The notes: a model not told the origin generated them from the sequence alone. DNA of 36,437 nt from a virus (IMGVR_UViG_3300031658_000035:1-36437); one strand, 5' to 3'; shown: positions 15,978-23,725, counted from the first letter of the stretch. Made by a program: numbers and translations.

Positions 15978-17078
15978 TTATGCGCGTTTAACGTAAAATT
16001 TTCTAACTTCTTCCGGCGTGTAAAATGTTCGGTTTTCTTCCGGTGTGTAAAATGTTCGGTTTTCTTTCGATGCCTGAAATATTCGGTTTTCTTTCGATGT
16101 ATAAAATGTTCGGTTTTGCTTCTTCGTGTAAAAAGTTCTTACATCGGGGGTTTTCGCGCTTACCGTCAGAACGGTTGGCACTAGTCCCGTGGTCGTCAAA
16201 GACCCAGCCCCAGGCGCTACACCCTGGTTGTTCGACGCCTCAAATTCTGGAGAGAAGCCAGTAATGACTACTGAGCCGACACCGGTGGAAATAACCTGCG
16301 GGTCGCTAATAGTTACCGCTGGAGCGAATCCAGTGATCAATACCGCGCCAATTTGGGCAATTACTGCTTGGTTATTAGAAACCAAGACCGAAGGCGATAA
16401 GCCCGCGATGCTTACTGCGCCCGATTGAGGCTCTACAGTGATTTCTAGGGCTATCTGTGGCGCTTGGCCTGTAATCGATACTGAGCCAGTACTAGGCTCT
16501 ACACTTGTATGGTCGCTAGCAACGAAACTTGGCGCAAGCCCAGTGATCGCGATTGATCCAAGCCCAGGCTCCACCGTAGTGGCTGCGCTCGTAACTACTG
16601 AGGGCGCTATTCCTGTAATGGATACAGAGCCAAGCCCCGGCAGAACTTCTTGATTGTCGCTAGCCGCAACTATTGGGGCGATCCCTGTAATAGATACAGA
16701 GCCAGCCCCAGGTAGGACTTCTTGCTTGTCACTGGCCGTAATTACTGGCGCTAGACCTGTGACTGCCACTGCGCCAACAGCCGGTATTACTACCTTATGG
16801 TCGCTAGACGTTATTACCGGCGTGGATAGCTGGCTCGCAGACTGCAAGTTATCAGCAGCTAGTAAATTGGTATGGCTAGCCGCTGGCTTGGATAGCTGAC
16901 TTGCGCTCTGCAAGTTGTCGGCCATCAAGGCATGTATGTGACCGGCAGCGGGTGTACTTACCTGGGTGGCGGCTCGTAAGTCGTCAGCCAGTAGTGCTTG
17001 TGCGGGTACATGGTCTTGCAGCGCATTATCTGTTTCATCACTTATCTGTGCAGATGCGTGATCTAATATAAGCGCCAT
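15978..17078 (-). CDS. Two-repeat structural protein with ENRTFYT-type tail (366 aa)
   Basis: From about residue 80 to 300 the protein repeats a unit near 27 residues long: ...PGxGSVSITGxAPxVxxSDxQ..., eight or nine times. The final 55 residues are five to six 9-residue units of the type RTFYTxxEN, ending RKFYVKRA. Such ENRTFY/RTF-V repeats occur in proteins coded beside fibre-tail adaptors in other phages, as I recall. The N-terminal ~80 residues have a different repeat (ADDL/NLQSASQLSKPAASH). It is probably a fibrous virion protein. Confidence 0.65.
   Translation of the reverse strand: MALILDHASAQISDETDNALQDHVPAQALLADDLRAATQVSTPAAGHIHALMADNLQSASQLSKPAASHTNLLAADNLQSASQLSTPVITSSDHKVVIPAVGAVAVTGLAPVITASDKQEVLPGAGSVSITGIAPIVAASDNQEVLPGLGSVSITGIAPSVVTSAATTVEPGLGSIAITGLAPSFVASDHTSVEPSTGSVSITGQAPQIALEITVEPQSGAVSIAGLSPSVLVSNNQAVIAQIGAVLITGFAPAVTISDPQVISTGVGSVVITGFSPEFEASNNQGVAPGAGSLTTTGLVPTVLTVSAKTPDVRTFYTKKQNRTFYTSKENRIFQASKENRTFYTPEENRTFYTPEEVRKFYVKRA
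16000..16140 (-). repeat. 27-bp tandem repeats coding RTFYTxxEN units
   Basis: On the plus strand the units read like aaaatgttcggttttctt plus nine variable bases, repeated about five times with 27-bp spacing and in frame. Each codes one 9-residue RTFYT-type unit of the structural protein. Confidence 0.85.
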
Positions 17079-17125
17079 ACTTTTACTCTAGGATTCTTGC
17101 TGAAGAAAACCAATATTGAGCCGGT

Positions 17126-17668
17126 TCACCGAGTAACCCCTTGGGCCGTGTCCCACATGGCTATAATGTGCCGTTTAACAATAATTTCAGGTGTACTTAA
17201 CTTGCGCCCCATCCAGACCTGATGATTCTCTTTTGAATAAGGGATGCCAAATAGCTCGTGAATCTCGGGCAGTCGGTCGTCTAATTCTGGAAACGGTATG
17301 GTGAGATCAGCATTCTCTGCGTAGTAGTCACGCATGGGATGCAAGGTGTGTCTAAGCGCCTCTTTGTTGTAAGGCTTGCCGTGATTTATGAGATGGTCAA
17401 TCGTAGAGTTTAAGGACTCTTCCAAGTCCCTCTCCACATAAACAACAGGGGCGTCGGGCCACTTTTGCTTGTAATCGGTAACAATAAGCAAGGCATCCAC
17501 ATTAATTACGGTGGGGCATTCCTCCATAGCAAAGGCAAACTCCTTTGGACTACTCACCATCATGGATAGCTCATGGTGCGCTTTAACATTATCGTGACTG
17601 TCAAAGTACTGAGCCATCCAGTAGGTACGCGACCGAGGCAGGCCAGTAATAAAGGCTTGCGGGATCAT
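17126..17668 (-). CDS. Sulfotransferase-like P-loop protein, copy 2 (180 aa)
   Basis: It has the same opening as the protein at 1610-2116, FITGLPRSRTYWMAQYFDS, then a HHE segment, then DAPVVYVERDLEESLNSTID, and ends LDDRLPEIHELFGIPYSKE. These fit a P-loop-like PAPS site and the 3'-phosphate Arg/Ser motif, in a shortened domain. It overlaps the GNAT-like gene by an ATGA. The two copies share order and motifs but little else, so the duplication or the acquisitions are old. The substrate is unknown. Confidence 0.6.
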   Translation of the reverse strand: MIPQAFITGLPRSRTYWMAQYFDSHDNVKAHHELSMMVSSPKEFAFAMEECPTVINVDALLIVTDYKQKWPDAPVVYVERDLEESLNSTIDHLINHGKPYNKEALRHTLHPMRDYYAENADLTIPFPELDDRLPEIHELFGIPYSKENHQVWMGRKLSTPEIIVKRHIIAMWDTAQGVTR

Positions 17669-18090
17669 TTATTTACATACTGCTCACGAGTGAAAGAGAC
17701 TTCATATCCCCCATTTATAGGGTGCGGAGTCTGGCCCGTCATCTTTTTAGTCAAGCCCTGCGAGCGCTTATTACCCGCTACAAACTGAGCCGTCACTAGA
17801 CTTGCGCCCAGGGTGTCGAATAAGTACAAGAAAACCAGATCAGAGTTATAAGCCTGCACCTCTGGCCTATTCTCTGCATCTTTGTGGGGTGGTTTTGCTG
17901 CCCACATACCAAGATTTACTGTTTCTCCATCGACCTCATAGAACATGACCCCAGTGATCGCGCCTTGGTAGCGCAAGACAATACACTTCGGCTTGTCGAT
18001 CACAATCCGCAGCTCTGACCATGCCCACTCTCTAGCTTCAATAGAGGTGTCGATGTAGTCAGCCGTTAAGTCGGCCAAGTCTACAATCAT
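17665..18090 (-). CDS. GNAT-like acetyltransferase fold protein (141 aa)
   Basis: The C-terminal part (ASLVTAQFVAGNKRSQGLTKKMTGQTPHPINGGYEVSFTREQY) resembles the last strands of GNAT proteins, where a GNxRSQxLxKKM segment stands in for the acetyl-CoA loop and helix. The N-terminal part has the expected helix and strands (RIVIDKPKCIVLRYQGAITGVMFYEVDG). It is 141 aa, right for one GNAT domain. The gene lies between the DUF4376-like protein and the sulfotransferase-like gene. Substrate and activity are unknown. Confidence 0.45.
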   Translation of the reverse strand: MIVDLADLTADYIDTSIEAREWAWSELRIVIDKPKCIVLRYQGAITGVMFYEVDGETVNLGMWAAKPPHKDAENRPEVQAYNSDLVFLYLFDTLGASLVTAQFVAGNKRSQGLTKKMTGQTPHPINGGYEVSFTREQYVNK

Positions 18091-18749
18091 AAAGCCTCAA
18101 ACTGAGTCTGGAAGTCCACGTCTAAGTTCCCAACCATAACCTGGGCCACGCAAACGGCTTCAGTCTCAAAGCACCTTTGAACATGGGCGTGGATTAAAGT
18201 ACCCAGGTTTCCCAGCTCGATATTGGTCATAGGTCGAAAGGTTAGAGTGGGGTTGCCTAAGTTGTCCACCTGCGCGCATTTCCATACACCACCATCAACT
18301 CGGTCGCCTGTGTCGATAGCGGCTGTGGCAGAAACAATTCTATTCTGGCTCTCGATAGTAGAGTCGAACAGAAACGAATCGCCCTGTACATCTACCCACA
18401 ATATCCCCTCACTTTCTTTGGCCACTCGCTCCAGTTTCAACTCGTCAATACGACTGACAGCAAGCTCGGCAGGTGTGGGTTCCGTCACTATGTCAGCAAC
18501 GGGAGGAACGTAGTCAACTGTGTGCTCAGTGCCGTCAACCAAGTCACCAATAGTATCCGGGGCTGAGTCTATAGAGGCCCACTCGGCTAGCACCGTAGGA
18601 TAACGACTGTTGATTAGCTCGATAATAGCAGTGTCGCTCTGGTCATCAAGGTCAGAAAAGCTCTGACTTAAATCGGGGCCTCCTTCTCGGTGATACACCA
18701 CGCGCATCCACCTCTGCTTAGGTAGTCTCTTGGCTATTGTGAAGTTCAT
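18087..18749 (-). CDS. DUF4376-like tail-fibre accessory protein (220 aa)
   Basis: The C-terminal ~110 residues follow the DUF4376 pattern: short N-terminal helix region (SRIDELKLERVAKES), DVQGDSFLFDSTIESQNRIVSATAAI, then WKCAQ...FRPMTNIELGNLGTLIHAHVQRCFETEAV. Proteins of this kind usually accompany tail fibre genes and act in fibre assembly. The N-terminal half is acidic and has no known motif. It overlaps the GNAT-like gene by 4 bases. Confidence 0.7.
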   Translation of the reverse strand: MNFTIAKRLPKQRWMRVVYHREGGPDLSQSFSDLDDQSDTAIIELINSRYPTVLAEWASIDSAPDTIGDLVDGTEHTVDYVPPVADIVTEPTPAELAVSRIDELKLERVAKESEGILWVDVQGDSFLFDSTIESQNRIVSATAAIDTGDRVDGGVWKCAQVDNLGNPTLTFRPMTNIELGNLGTLIHAHVQRCFETEAVCVAQVMVGNLDVDFQTQFEAL

Positions 18750-18767
18750 AGTCTACCCTTTGTAAAG

Positions 18768-19388
18768 TTATGCCACAGTAAGTACGGCACTAGTTAGTTC
18801 TGAAAACCCAGTAGCGTTTTGAACAGTTGACCCAACGGCATACGCCGACTGGAAAAGGTAGATGGTGGTTCCAACTGGCGTGAAGACAACATTGTGCGAC
18901 CCGCCTGTATTTATAAATGAGCCGCTTATAGCTGTGGATGACAAGCTCATTACTGCGTTAGGGCTGGTAATAGCAGTTTCAGTAACCCCAACCTCCCCAC
19001 CGCCACCCGAGCCTGTACCCGATACCACCGTGTCACATACAAGCCTAAGTTGAACCCCTGCGGTTACAGTAAACGTGCGGTAGATGTAAATATATGAGCT
19101 TAGTGCAAGCTTACCGAAGGTTATACTCGTCTGTGATTTTATCCCACCGGTAACAGAATAAGCTGAGTAGTACGACCCAACATTCGGTATTGTCCACCCA
19201 GCAGTACCTGTAACTTGAGTATAGATGGCAGAGGAAGTGCCATGAAAATCACCAATAGATATAGGACTACCTATAGCAGGAACGCCAGCAGCAGCGCTGT
19301 AGTATTCCGACATAGAATGAGGGATTGTACCGCCGAACTCGCCAGCAATATCGCCTATGCTTAGTGTCCCGCTAGGTGGAAGAGCCAT
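18768..19388 (-). CDS. Virion-associated beta-repeat protein (206 aa)
   Basis: The protein opens MALPPSGTLSIGDIAGEFGGTIPHSMSEYYSAAAGVPAIGSPISIGDFHG. This is the repeated pattern SG-x-ISxGDxxxE...SxxEYYxxAxGxPxSGxISxxDF-xG that I know from tail-associated proteins of several phages. The rest is Ser/Thr/Val-rich beta sequence. It starts inside the end of the fibre gene (17-base overlap). Probably part of the fibre complex. Confidence 0.6.
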   Translation of the reverse strand: MALPPSGTLSIGDIAGEFGGTIPHSMSEYYSAAAGVPAIGSPISIGDFHGTSSAIYTQVTGTAGWTIPNVGSYYSAYSVTGGIKSQTSITFGKLALSSYIYIYRTFTVTAGVQLRLVCDTVVSGTGSGGGGEVGVTETAITSPNAVMSLSSTAISGSFINTGGSHNVVFTPVGTTIYLFQSAYAVGSTVQNATGFSELTSAVLTVA

Positions 19389-20322
19389 TCTTTAGCCCCT
19401 CCACTTCAGCCTTGAGTTCCTTAATGGCCTCGATCAGTAGGCCCACCATGTTGCCGTAGGCGACTGCGTACTTGCCGTCATCCATCTGGGTAACCACTTC
19501 AGGGAGAACTTCCAGAACCTCTTGGGCTATTACTCCAGACTGCCGTGTGTCAGGCACGACCCCTGTGTCTGGGTCGGGTAGGTAGTCGGTTCGATCAAAG
19601 GTGTAACCGCTAATCTGACAAACCTTATTTAGGGCATTAGGTATGCGCTCAATATTAGTCTTTACTCGGATATCTGAATAAGCAGTTACGTCCCCGACAG
19701 CCGTGTAGTTCCCCACCATATCCCAAGTGTGCTTGATGGTGCTTGCACTCCAGCCACCCAACTCCATCTTATTAGCTGTTGATAGGCCGAAGTTTACTGC
19801 GTATGCGCCTGCCCTATGGAATGACATAGACGCGGGGTATGTCGCGTCACCTCGCACAGAAAAACTTCCTGTATCGTTCGATGCGGCAACGGTTGTAACT
19901 GAATTGGTTCTCCCTGCCAGTGCGCCAGTCATCGTACCACCAGCTTTAGGCAGCGCCGCGTTGGCTACTGTATAGGCGGTGTTCCAGTTTGTAGAGCTAC
20001 CGCCAGTAGCTGTTATAACCCCAGTTGTAATTGCATTGGTGGTGGTATTACCCCTGCCAGTAACAGCGTCTAAAGTATCGGTTTCTGTGTATCCGGTGAT
20101 GTACCCAGAGTCGTTAGTCCACTGGCTGATCGCGCCCGATTTGTTGGTAAGTGTTTCGGTGCTGCTGGCCGTGATGTAGGAAAAGTTCGCTTCGTAATAA
20201 ACCTGGAGCTGCGCAACCGTTATGTTCTTAAACTCGACTGCTGATGTGTCCCACACGCCCAAAACATCATCGGTTGCTGTGGTGGCTCCTGTGAGTGCTG
20301 TGTAAGTGTTAAATTTCGACAT
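19372..20322 (-). CDS. Tail fibre with C-terminal S74 chaperone domain (316 aa)
   Basis: Residues 1-200 are low-complexity Thr/Ala/Gly-rich fibre sequence. At about residue 218 comes YSDIRVKTNIERI, the SDxRxK mark of the S74 intramolecular chaperone (Ser at the cut site, Lys nearby), followed by FDRTDYLPD, QSGVIAQEVLEVLPEVV, YGNMVGLLIEAIKELKAEVEGL. The domain should trimerise the fibre and then cut itself off. The SD-R-K residues are intact. The gene is close to the DUF4376-like fibre accessory protein. Confidence 0.88.
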   Translation of the reverse strand: MSKFNTYTALTGATTATDDVLGVWDTSAVEFKNITVAQLQVYYEANFSYITASSTETLTNKSGAISQWTNDSGYITGYTETDTLDAVTGRGNTTTNAITTGVITATGGSSTNWNTAYTVANAALPKAGGTMTGALAGRTNSVTTVAASNDTGSFSVRGDATYPASMSFHRAGAYAVNFGLSTANKMELGGWSASTIKHTWDMVGNYTAVGDVTAYSDIRVKTNIERIPNALNKVCQISGYTFDRTDYLPDPDTGVVPDTRQSGVIAQEVLEVLPEVVTQMDDGKYAVAYGNMVGLLIEAIKELKAEVEGLKNGSST

Positions 20323-20328
20323 TGAGAA

Positions 20329-20712
20329 TCAGACTTCGACCGCGTCAACGAACGTGATAGTGATTGCGTCCAAGGTAAAGGTATTGCCCACGGTTACGGC
20401 TTGGGTGGCTGACAGTAAGCCGTAGGCCAATAACACGCTGGAGCCATCAGTTAGCGCCCAGTAGGTTGCTGTACCTGTAGCTGTTACCGTGCCAGCAGTA
20501 ATCGCAGGTATGGTCACGCCACGCCCTGAAGGTGATCCAGCGGCAGGCGATCCGGTATTTATCGCAGCCTGGACGCCGAGCGAGCTTGTGCCGGTGGTGG
20601 TGGCGATGGAGTACGTTGTTGGCTCCGCAGAACAAATATTAATCTGGGTGCCATTGGTGTCCAGATAGCTCAATCCACTATCGAATGCTGTATCAATCAC
20701 AAAACCTGTCAC
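20329..20712 (-). CDS. Ala/Thr-rich virion protein (127 aa)
   Basis: The product (VTGFVIDTAFDSGLSYLDTNGTQINICSAEPTTYSIATTT...) is beta-rich, has no motif I recognise, and ends DAITITFVDAVEV. The GTG start has GGGGATAGAAA in front of it. Proteins like this often lie next to fibre genes. The role is inferred to be structural. Confidence 0.55.
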   Translation of the reverse strand: MTGFVIDTAFDSGLSYLDTNGTQINICSAEPTTYSIATTTGTSSLGVQAAINTGSPAAGSPSGRGVTIPAITAGTVTATGTATYWALTDGSSVLLAYGLLSATQAVTVGNTFTLDAITITFVDAVEV

Positions 20713-20737
20713 TTTCTATCCCCTGCACTTTTGATCA

Positions 20738-20926
20738 CTACTTGTCTCGGCCCTTTAGGACTGTATAAATAAAACCGCCAATTGAGCAAAGTGCGCCTAC
20801 TATCATGCAGATTGCACCGATTTCGTCGTAGTACATCGATAGCCAGGAACCACCAAGAACCCCACCAGCACCGGCTGTACTCGCCTTAACGCCCGCTACC
20901 ATCTGTGGTATCTGTTCCTGCTTCAT
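20738..20926 (-). CDS. Putative holin (62 aa)
   Basis: The ATG at 20926 is preceded by AAGGAGCACCA, so I start there and not at the longer in-frame reading from 21019. The 62-residue protein has a polar N-terminal part, a Gly/Ala-rich stretch and a clear membrane segment (IGAICMIVGALCSIGGFIYTVL) followed by a charged KGRDK end. This is the size and shape of a small holin. It is the first gene after the Q-dependent leader. A single-pass membrane protein of another kind is possible. Confidence 0.65.
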   Translation of the reverse strand: MKQEQIPQMVAGVKASTAGAGGVLGGSWLSMYYDEIGAICMIVGALCSIGGFIYTVLKGRDK

Positions 20927-21232
20927 TGGTGCTCCTTGGTGTTGGGGCATAGAACACCGCCGGGGAAAGCACCCCTGCGCCGTCATGTGGCTCCAGCGGG
21001 TGCGATAAATAGCCGCCATTAGGAGCAGCTAGATTAGGGCCAGCCCGCAATCAGCAGGGTTTTTGCGTTAAGATCGCAGTTAATTTTTCTGTGTTGGGGC
21101 TGGTGTTTGGTAAAAAACAGGCATAAAAAAACCGCCTCGAAGGACGGTCTAAGTATATCTGTGTCAAAAACTGTACTGTGCCTGAAACAATACCCTCCTA
21201 GTCATGACAGATCAATACTCGACAGTAATTTG
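20927..21232 (-). promoter_or_regulatory. Late leader region between Q and the holin (306 bp)
   Basis: No gene is convincing here. On the minus strand it contains two copies of GTCATGAC (21201-21208, 21232-21239; the second inside TTGTCATGACAA at 21230-21241) 31 bp apart, a strong terminator at 21124-21148 and a possible long-range stem (21040-21046 with 21097-21103). TTGTCA-18 bp-TATTGA (21241-21212) is a weak candidate late promoter; transcripts would then meet the terminator after about 55 bases, as in Q-controlled leaders. Confidence 0.5.
21124..21148 (-). terminator. Terminator in the late leader (tR'-like)
   Basis: The minus strand reads ACCGTC-CTTCGA-GGCGGT followed by seven T. It lies about 85 bases after the Q stop. 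In lambdoid phages an early terminator of this kind is what Q-modified polymerase ignores. It also ends early read-through. Confidence 0.82.
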
Positions 21233-21613
21233 TCATGACAAGCTAAAGTGTTCGCACAATCGACCCTCTACCCACGCCTTTCCGCTGTCTACTCTGCTTG
21301 CTGCAATGGCATGGTGAACCTCTAGCATCTCCCCCAGCGCTCGATAAGTTGGGTTGTACAGGTAGAACTTTGCCAGTGCATCGCCATCCTTTGGTCTTGA
21401 CGCACAGAGTTTAGCGACCGCCCCATCTACGATAATAGCCTCTTCGTCATCGATCATTGCCAGAGGTGCCGTCTTCTCGTCTGAGCGTCTTGCGCGCATA
21501 CGCTCGAACGATTGAGTGCTGGGATAGTTTAGGCTTAAACCTCTGTTCTGGTGCGCCCACCTACCCCAATTTATTAGTAGCCATTCTGTCGTTTTTATAT
21601 CAGCCAAGCCCAT
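21233..21613 (-). CDS. Late antiterminator Q (126 aa)
   Basis: The sequence WLLINWGRWAHQNRGLSLNYPSTQSFERM, then MIDDEEAIIVDGAVAKLCASRPKDGDALAKFYLYNPTYRALGEMLEV..A.S...GKAWVEGRL follows the phage Q family (PF06530-type) with its W-G-W-A opening and DD-A..VD..VA.L core. It lies at the end of the early operon and directly before the late leader and terminator. It should load on RNA polymerase near the late promoter and let it pass terminators, including those at 8103 and 6325. Confidence 0.85.
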   Translation of the reverse strand: MGLADIKTTEWLLINWGRWAHQNRGLSLNYPSTQSFERMRARRSDEKTAPLAMIDDEEAIIVDGAVAKLCASRPKDGDALAKFYLYNPTYRALGEMLEVHHAIAASRVDSGKAWVEGRLCEHFSLS

Positions 21614-21689
21614 AGTTTCCGCCCCGTGGAATTGTTACCAGTCCGTGTCTTTTAGTGTTTCGTCTGACTCTTCCATAACATCATCTTCT

Positions 21690-21896
21690 TCACCCAATGA
21701 TCTGGCTCTCGATCAGAAGCTCTATATAATGTTTAGCCTTGCGTAAATCCTCAACACCGCCCTTGTCCTGCCAGCGAGTCATGTACTTGATCACATTGCC
21801 CTCGCAGTATCCGATACTGTTTGCCAGTATGTATTCGATCGGCTGAATGGGTAGACTGTAGTGATCCCCTGCCACCTGGGTGTCTTTTGCGCTCAT
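21690..21896 (-). CDS. DUF3310 protein (68 aa)
   Basis: The motif DHYSLPIQPIEYILANSIGYCEGNVIKYMTRWQDKGGVEDLRKAKHYIELLIE is a textbook DUF3310 domain. T7 gp1.7, which contains this fold, has nucleotide kinase activity, but this short version may not. The ATG overlaps the NinG stop in ATGA. Confidence 0.9.
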   Translation of the reverse strand: MSAKDTQVAGDHYSLPIQPIEYILANSIGYCEGNVIKYMTRWQDKGGVEDLRKAKHYIELLIESQIIG

Positions 21897-22510
21897 GACT
21901 CTAATTCCTTTTGCACTTCTCGAATTCTCTTGTTGTAGGTGGCCCTGTTAGATTCCAATGTTTCCCACTCCCACTTGACCGGCTTAGTGTCCGCAGCGCA
22001 GAAATCAATAATCTCCTGGCCTCCCTCTTGTCCGAATCTTTCGATCAGGCCCACCTTGTAGCCCCTAGTCGTCCTGTTGCCCTCAATATTCGCTGATAGA
22101 CCCATGTTGCAATAGCGATTGCATTGGAGGTACGTGTTGACTCTTGAGTACCTAAGTCCACCCTGCGCGCCCACGGTCTTGTAATGACCACAGCACCAGT
22201 CCATTCCCGGCTTGTTGCATGAGATGCACGTAGGGATTAACTCTCTCTGCCTGAACCATAGAAGCTCCTCAAGTACGCGCATCCGGTTAAAGGCCTTTTG
22301 CGTTTGCTTGTGCTGCCACCTTAAATCGCGCTGGTTAAACTCCCTCAAATCCTTGCGGCTCTGCTTCCCGGTTTTCGCCCTTTCGTATTTAGCTTTCTCC
22401 GCTGCCTTAGCTCTAGCGTATTTGATTGCACACGCTGGGCTGCACGTTGGCTGGGTCGTGTTGAACTGTGGCGCGAAATCCTCTTTGCATTGGCGGCAAG
22501 GCTTCCTCAC
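21893..22510 (-). CDS. ninG: NinG/Rap-type recombination protein (205 aa)
   Basis: The N-terminal zinc-binding cysteines (KPCRQCKEDF..TQPTCSPACA) and the C-terminal block CISCNKPG..WCCGHYKTVGAQGGLRYSRVNTYLQCNRYCNMGLSANIEGNR are the hallmarks of lambda NinG (Rap). NinG is a structure-specific endonuclease used in recombination. The length (205 aa) is normal. The GTG start overlaps the HTH gene stop in GTGA. It lies in the nin-like region between replication genes and Q. Confidence 0.9.
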   Translation of the reverse strand: MRKPCRQCKEDFAPQFNTTQPTCSPACAIKYARAKAAEKAKYERAKTGKQSRKDLREFNQRDLRWQHKQTQKAFNRMRVLEELLWFRQRELIPTCISCNKPGMDWCCGHYKTVGAQGGLRYSRVNTYLQCNRYCNMGLSANIEGNRTTRGYKVGLIERFGQEGGQEIIDFCAADTKPVKWEWETLESNRATYNKRIREVQKELES

Positions 22511-22698
22511 GTTCTGCCCTTCTTCTCTGCAAATGCCCCTATCCCATGCTCCTCAAAGATTCTTCCGTAGCGCCTAACCTGACTGATACCACGTTTGGTG
22601 GTCTTAGCGATTTTCCCCCATGTGTTGCCGTTCTTACGCATTCGCAGGATTTGCTCTATCTGCGCTTGGGTGCAGTGGGTTATGATTGGCGCGTTCAT
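22507..22698 (-). CDS. Small helix-turn-helix protein (63 aa)
   Basis: The core CTQAQIEQILRMRKNGNTWGKIAKTTKRGISQVRRYGRIFEEH is a simple HTH like those of resolvase/transposase-type families. It is chained to both neighbours (ATGA at its start and GTGA at its end). A DNA-binding role is likely; the target is unknown. Confidence 0.65.
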   Translation of the reverse strand: MNAPIITHCTQAQIEQILRMRKNGNTWGKIAKTTKRGISQVRRYGRIFEEHGIGAFAEKKGRT

Positions 22699-22835
22699 TT
22701 CTCTCCCGCATCCAATCTCTCAGCTATTACGTGCATGATCTTTTCAATTGATTCCAGCGACTCAGCGATTGATACATGGGCATCGCGGAACTCAAGTAGT
22801 AAATCCATAAGCTGTTCCTCTGTGACTTCAGGCAT
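22695..22835 (-). CDS. Small acidic helical protein (46 aa)
   Basis: Translating the minus strand between the NinB-like gene and the HTH gene gives a 46-aa frame, starting MPEVTEEQLMDLLLEFRDAH and ending RLDAGEK. It starts 8 bases inside the end of the upstream gene and its stop overlaps the next ATG (ATGA). The heptad-like Leu/Ile/Met pattern suggests a coiled coil. Gene chaining on both sides supports it as real. Confidence 0.65.
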   Translation of the reverse strand: MPEVTEEQLMDLLLEFRDAHVSIAESLESIEKIMHVIAERLDAGEK

Positions 22836-23289
22836 AGCTCTCTGCCTCGTTAGGATTGATAAGGGATATCCCCTGCTTGCTGTACTCTCGAAGAATTTCT
22901 TCGATGTACTCTGTCGCCTGGGGTTTCTTGAAAGCGTCTGCGCTCGTAATATCCATGTGGCCCATGAGAAATAATTTATCCTCGTAGCTCATTTTCTTGA
23001 TTGCCCTGTCGTAGAACTCACAGAAATCAGGGTCAACAGATTTGAGTATTGCCACGCCGTAATGAAGTTTGCAGAACTTGCGAACGTCTAGGGTCGATTG
23101 GTCATCCATTTGAATTGCTATCTGGCCGTACAAGGCATAAATCATTGAGTTCTGGTCGAGAGTTCTTTTGTCTTTGAGGAATTGAACCGTTGGGGGTTTG
23201 CCCGCAAGCCTGCGCATAGAGACTTCATCGCAGAAGAACTTCCACTTGCTGTCGTTGTCTAGCTTCCAGGTCTGGCCGGTGGCCTTCAC
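22828..23289 (-). CDS. NinB/YbcN-like recombination protein (153 aa)
   Basis: From residue ~37 the pattern RTLDQNSMIYALYGQIAIQMDDQSTLDVRKFCKLHYGVAILKSVDPDFCEFYDRAIKKMSYEDKLFLMGHMDITS...EYIEEI resembles the NinB/YbcN family found in lambdoid phages. I place the start at GTG 23289: AAGGGA lies upstream and GTGA overlaps the stop of the small frame before it. It would act in phage recombination. Confidence 0.65.
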   Translation of the reverse strand: MKATGQTWKLDNDSKWKFFCDEVSMRRLAGKPPTVQFLKDKRTLDQNSMIYALYGQIAIQMDDQSTLDVRKFCKLHYGVAILKSVDPDFCEFYDRAIKKMSYEDKLFLMGHMDITSADAFKKPQATEYIEEILREYSKQGISLINPNEAESYA

Positions 23290-23420
23290 AGCCAATCCCT
23301 TGATTCTGCTATCTCCACAGCAACACACTTCACCCCTTCCCAAGTCCCAGCGATAACGATCAGCATTACAAAGCAGTCGAGAGGCTGCGCGATACGGAAG
23401 GCTTCGACGATTTCTAGCAC
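23286..23420 (-). CDS. Short candidate gene between HTH and NinB-like genes (44 aa)
   Basis: The frame begins with GTG at 23420 with GGAG 8 bases before it, reads VLEIVEAFRIAQPLDCFVML... and ends at a TGA inside the next start (GTGA). Overlap and translation coupling support it, and it fills a 120-bp space otherwise without a gene. The protein is hydrophobic in the middle. I do not recognise it. Confidence 0.45.
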   Translation of the reverse strand: MLEIVEAFRIAQPLDCFVMLIVIAGTWEGVKCVAVEIAESRDWL

Positions 23421-23725
23421 CGGCTCATCTCCACAGAGTGAGGTGATGGCAGGTTGCCCCAGGTCTTTGTAAGAAAGCTCGGGGCTTTTGGTAAGTTAGC
23501 TCGCCGGACATCCAAAGCCTTATATCTCAATAGCGCCTGACCGTTGCCACCTTTCGAGTTTTCGTCAACCACCTTGGCTACCTGACCGTCCCGAATAAAT
23601 CGCTTTAACATGCTGTACAGCGTGTTGTTCATAATGTCCGTGAAATAGGCGTATATTTCTTTATTGGTCTTTCCGTCAACTGAAAGATATTTAAGTACAT
23701 CGCTGTCTCGACCGTTGTCTCTCAT
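23414..23725 (-). CDS. Winged-helix-like protein (103 aa)
   Basis: Residues 10-60 (VLKYLSVDGKTNKEIYAYFTDIMNNTLYSMLKRFIRDGQVAKV) look like a winged helix in which a TNKEIYAYF helix and NNTLYSMLKRFI recognition helix precede a GQVxKV wing. The C-terminal 30 residues have no pattern. It overlaps the replication-protein stop by ATGA, so it may help replication or recombination control. Confidence 0.5.
   Translation of the reverse strand: MRDNGRDSDVLKYLSVDGKTNKEIYAYFTDIMNNTLYSMLKRFIRDGQVAKVVDENSKGGNGQALLRYKALDVRRANLPKAPSFLTKTWGNLPSPHSVEMSRC

Noticed and set aside
16000-16140. CRISPR-like array
   Set aside because: The 27-bp repeats are contiguous, in frame, and code RTFYTxxEN units; there are no unique spacers or cas genes.
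16189-16899. Series of plus-strand frames opposite the repeat protein
   Set aside because: They are antisense mirrors of the SVSITGxAP repeats.
20927-21019. Longer holin reading from 21019
   Set aside because: The extra 31 residues lack a start signal and look non-coding, whereas ATG 20926 has AAGGAG in front.
21618-21680. 20-codon acidic frame between Q and DUF3310 (TTG start, ending DTDW)
   Set aside because: Too short and without a clear ribosome binding site; similar acidic stubs occur in phages but the evidence here is not enough.
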